Origin: Oscillospiraceae bacterium
Lineage (GTDB): Bacteria > Bacillota > Clostridia > Oscillospirales > Oscillospiraceae
DNA length: 6,953 bases
Assembly: GCA_016286595.1 (NCBI GenBank)
Contig: JAEETR010000076.1
Location: 1 to 6,953, forward strand
Reading direction: 5' to 3'
Below the pieces are notes generated by a model. It was given only the letters and a program-made list of their open reading frames with translations, ran no database searches and was not told the origin of the DNA. Position 1 is the first letter of the stretch. Each line of letters starts with the position of its first letter. The translations under genes and the position numbers were made by a program. Positions 6,138 through 6,953 of this stretch are shown here, in pieces.

Positions 6138-6953
6138 ATGGACAAAACCGTATCCCGGGAAAAGGAAATAACGAAAACCAGTGTGATCGGAATCGGAGCC
6201 AATATTTTTCTGGCATCTTTCAAGGCTCTCGTAGGCGTGCTGGCTGGGTCGATCGCCGTCATACTCGACGCGGTGAACAACCTGACCGACGCGCTGTCCT
6301 CGGTAATCACGATACTTGGCATCAAGCTGGCCCGGCGCCGTCCGGACAGAAAGCACCCCTTCGGCTACGGGAGGATAGAGTATTTCAGCGCCATCATAAT
6401 CTCCGGCATCGTGCTGGCGGCGGGCGTAACCTCCTTTATTGAGTCGGTGAAGAAGATATTTGACTCTGAGATCCCCGACTACTCTGCCTTCACCATCATC
6501 ATCATATGTGTGGCCATCGTAACGAAGCTGGTGCTGGGCCGTTACGTAAAGGCCCAGGGTGAAAAGCTCAATTCCGACGCGCTGACAGCCTCCGGCTCCG
6601 ATGCAACCTTTGACGCCATCCTCTCCGCGTCAACACTGGTGGGCGCCATTATAACCCTCGTGTTCCATATCAGCGTTGACGGGTTTATCGGCGCCGCCAT
6701 CTCCGTTTTCATATTGAAGGCCGGCGTGGAGATGCTCCTTGAATCGGTGTTCAAGGTTATAGGCAACAGGCCTGACAGCGAGATAACGAAGGGCATAAAA
6801 ATCGAGATACGCTCTATCGACGGCGTGATGGGCGCTTACGATCTCATCATCCACGACTACGGCCCCGATTACGCCATCGGTTTCGACCACGTGGAGCTGA
6901 ACAAGGACCTGACGGCCCGACAGATACATATTATCACGAAGAAGATCCAGAAC
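6138..6953 (+). CDS. Cation diffusion facilitator (CDF) transporter, 3' truncated; probably Mn-type
   Basis: The frame from ATG 6138 stays open to the window end, giving 272 residues of a protein that is usually about 300-400 long. It fits the CDF family, inner-membrane exporters that swap divalent metal ions for protons. The first helix about 15-35 is followed by DAVNNLTDALSS (44-55) in helix 2, then the conserved HPFGYGRIEY (73-82) before helix 3. Helix 5 carries SDATFDA (154-160). By family alignment the transport site would be N47 and D51 with D155 and D159. The Asn-Asp/Asp-Asp set is the one reported for manganese-type CDFs such as MntE, whereas zinc types have Asp or His. The cytoplasmic metallochaperone-like domain begins near 215 and is cut. 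Start supported by GAGGTGA (6127-6133). It is transcribed divergently from the sigma operon. Family very sure; metal inferred. Confidence 0.93.
   Translation, partial: MDKTVSREKEITKTSVIGIGANIFLASFKALVGVLAGSIAVILDAVNNLTDALSSVITILGIKLARRRPDRKHPFGYGRIEYFSAIIISGIVLAAGVTSFIESVKKIFDSEIPDYSAFTIIIICVAIVTKLVLGRYVKAQGEKLNSDALTASGSDATFDAILSASTLVGAIITLVFHISVDGFIGAAISVFILKAGVEMLLESVFKVIGNRPDSEITKGIKIEIRSIDGVMGAYDLIIHDYGPDYAIGFDHVELNKDLTARQIHIITKKIQN

Overview
The window is GC-rich, low-redundancy bacterial DNA. Its protein families look like those of a Gram-positive member of the Clostridia, probably an anaerobic gut-type lineage such as Oscillospirales. Three things point there. The putative exporter permease is of a type I associate with Firmicutes. 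The ECF sigma factor has a typical clostridial N-terminus (MTDEEIIKLFFDRSE) and sits beside a single-pass membrane partner. The Shine-Dalgarno sites are strong. Isoleucine codon ATA is used often in every gene despite the GC-rich background, which looks like a property of the host and not of one transferred gene. The taxonomic call is an inference from family resemblance only.

Layout, left to right. (1) Positions 2-778 (+) hold the C-terminal part of an ArsB/NhaD/SLC13-type membrane permease, cut by the window start. (2) Positions 841-4238 (+) hold a two-gene unit: an ABC ATPase, then a very large membrane protein that joins an ABC-exporter permease half to a complete-looking CPBP (CaaX/Abi) intramembrane protease half. 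(3) A strong hairpin at about 4251-4290 separates this unit from a convergent, leftward operon. (4) The leftward operon (5886 down to 4331) encodes an ECF sigma factor and, overlapping it by ATGA, a single-pass membrane protein with two similar extracytoplasmic modules, probably its signal-sensing or anti-sigma partner. (5) A divergent intergenic region of about 250 bases (5887-6137) carries a candidate ECF-type autoregulatory promoter, an inverted repeat next to its -35, a possible rightward terminator hairpin, and a sigma-A-like promoter for the rightward gene. (6) Positions 6138-6953 (+) hold a cation diffusion facilitator (CDF) transporter, cut by the window end, whose metal-site residues fit the manganese-type group.

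How the genes may work together: the ATPase and the exporter/protease fusion almost certainly form one complex, with the ATPase driving export and the attached protease acting in the membrane. The sigma factor and membrane partner form a cell-envelope signalling pair. The two cation or anion permeases at the edges look like independent housekeeping or stress functions. Nothing in the window links the sigma factor firmly to the ABC unit. The most unusual item is the ABC-exporter/CPBP-protease fusion. The rest is recognisable, ordinary chromosomal content; I see no mobile element, CRISPR array, tRNA or rRNA.
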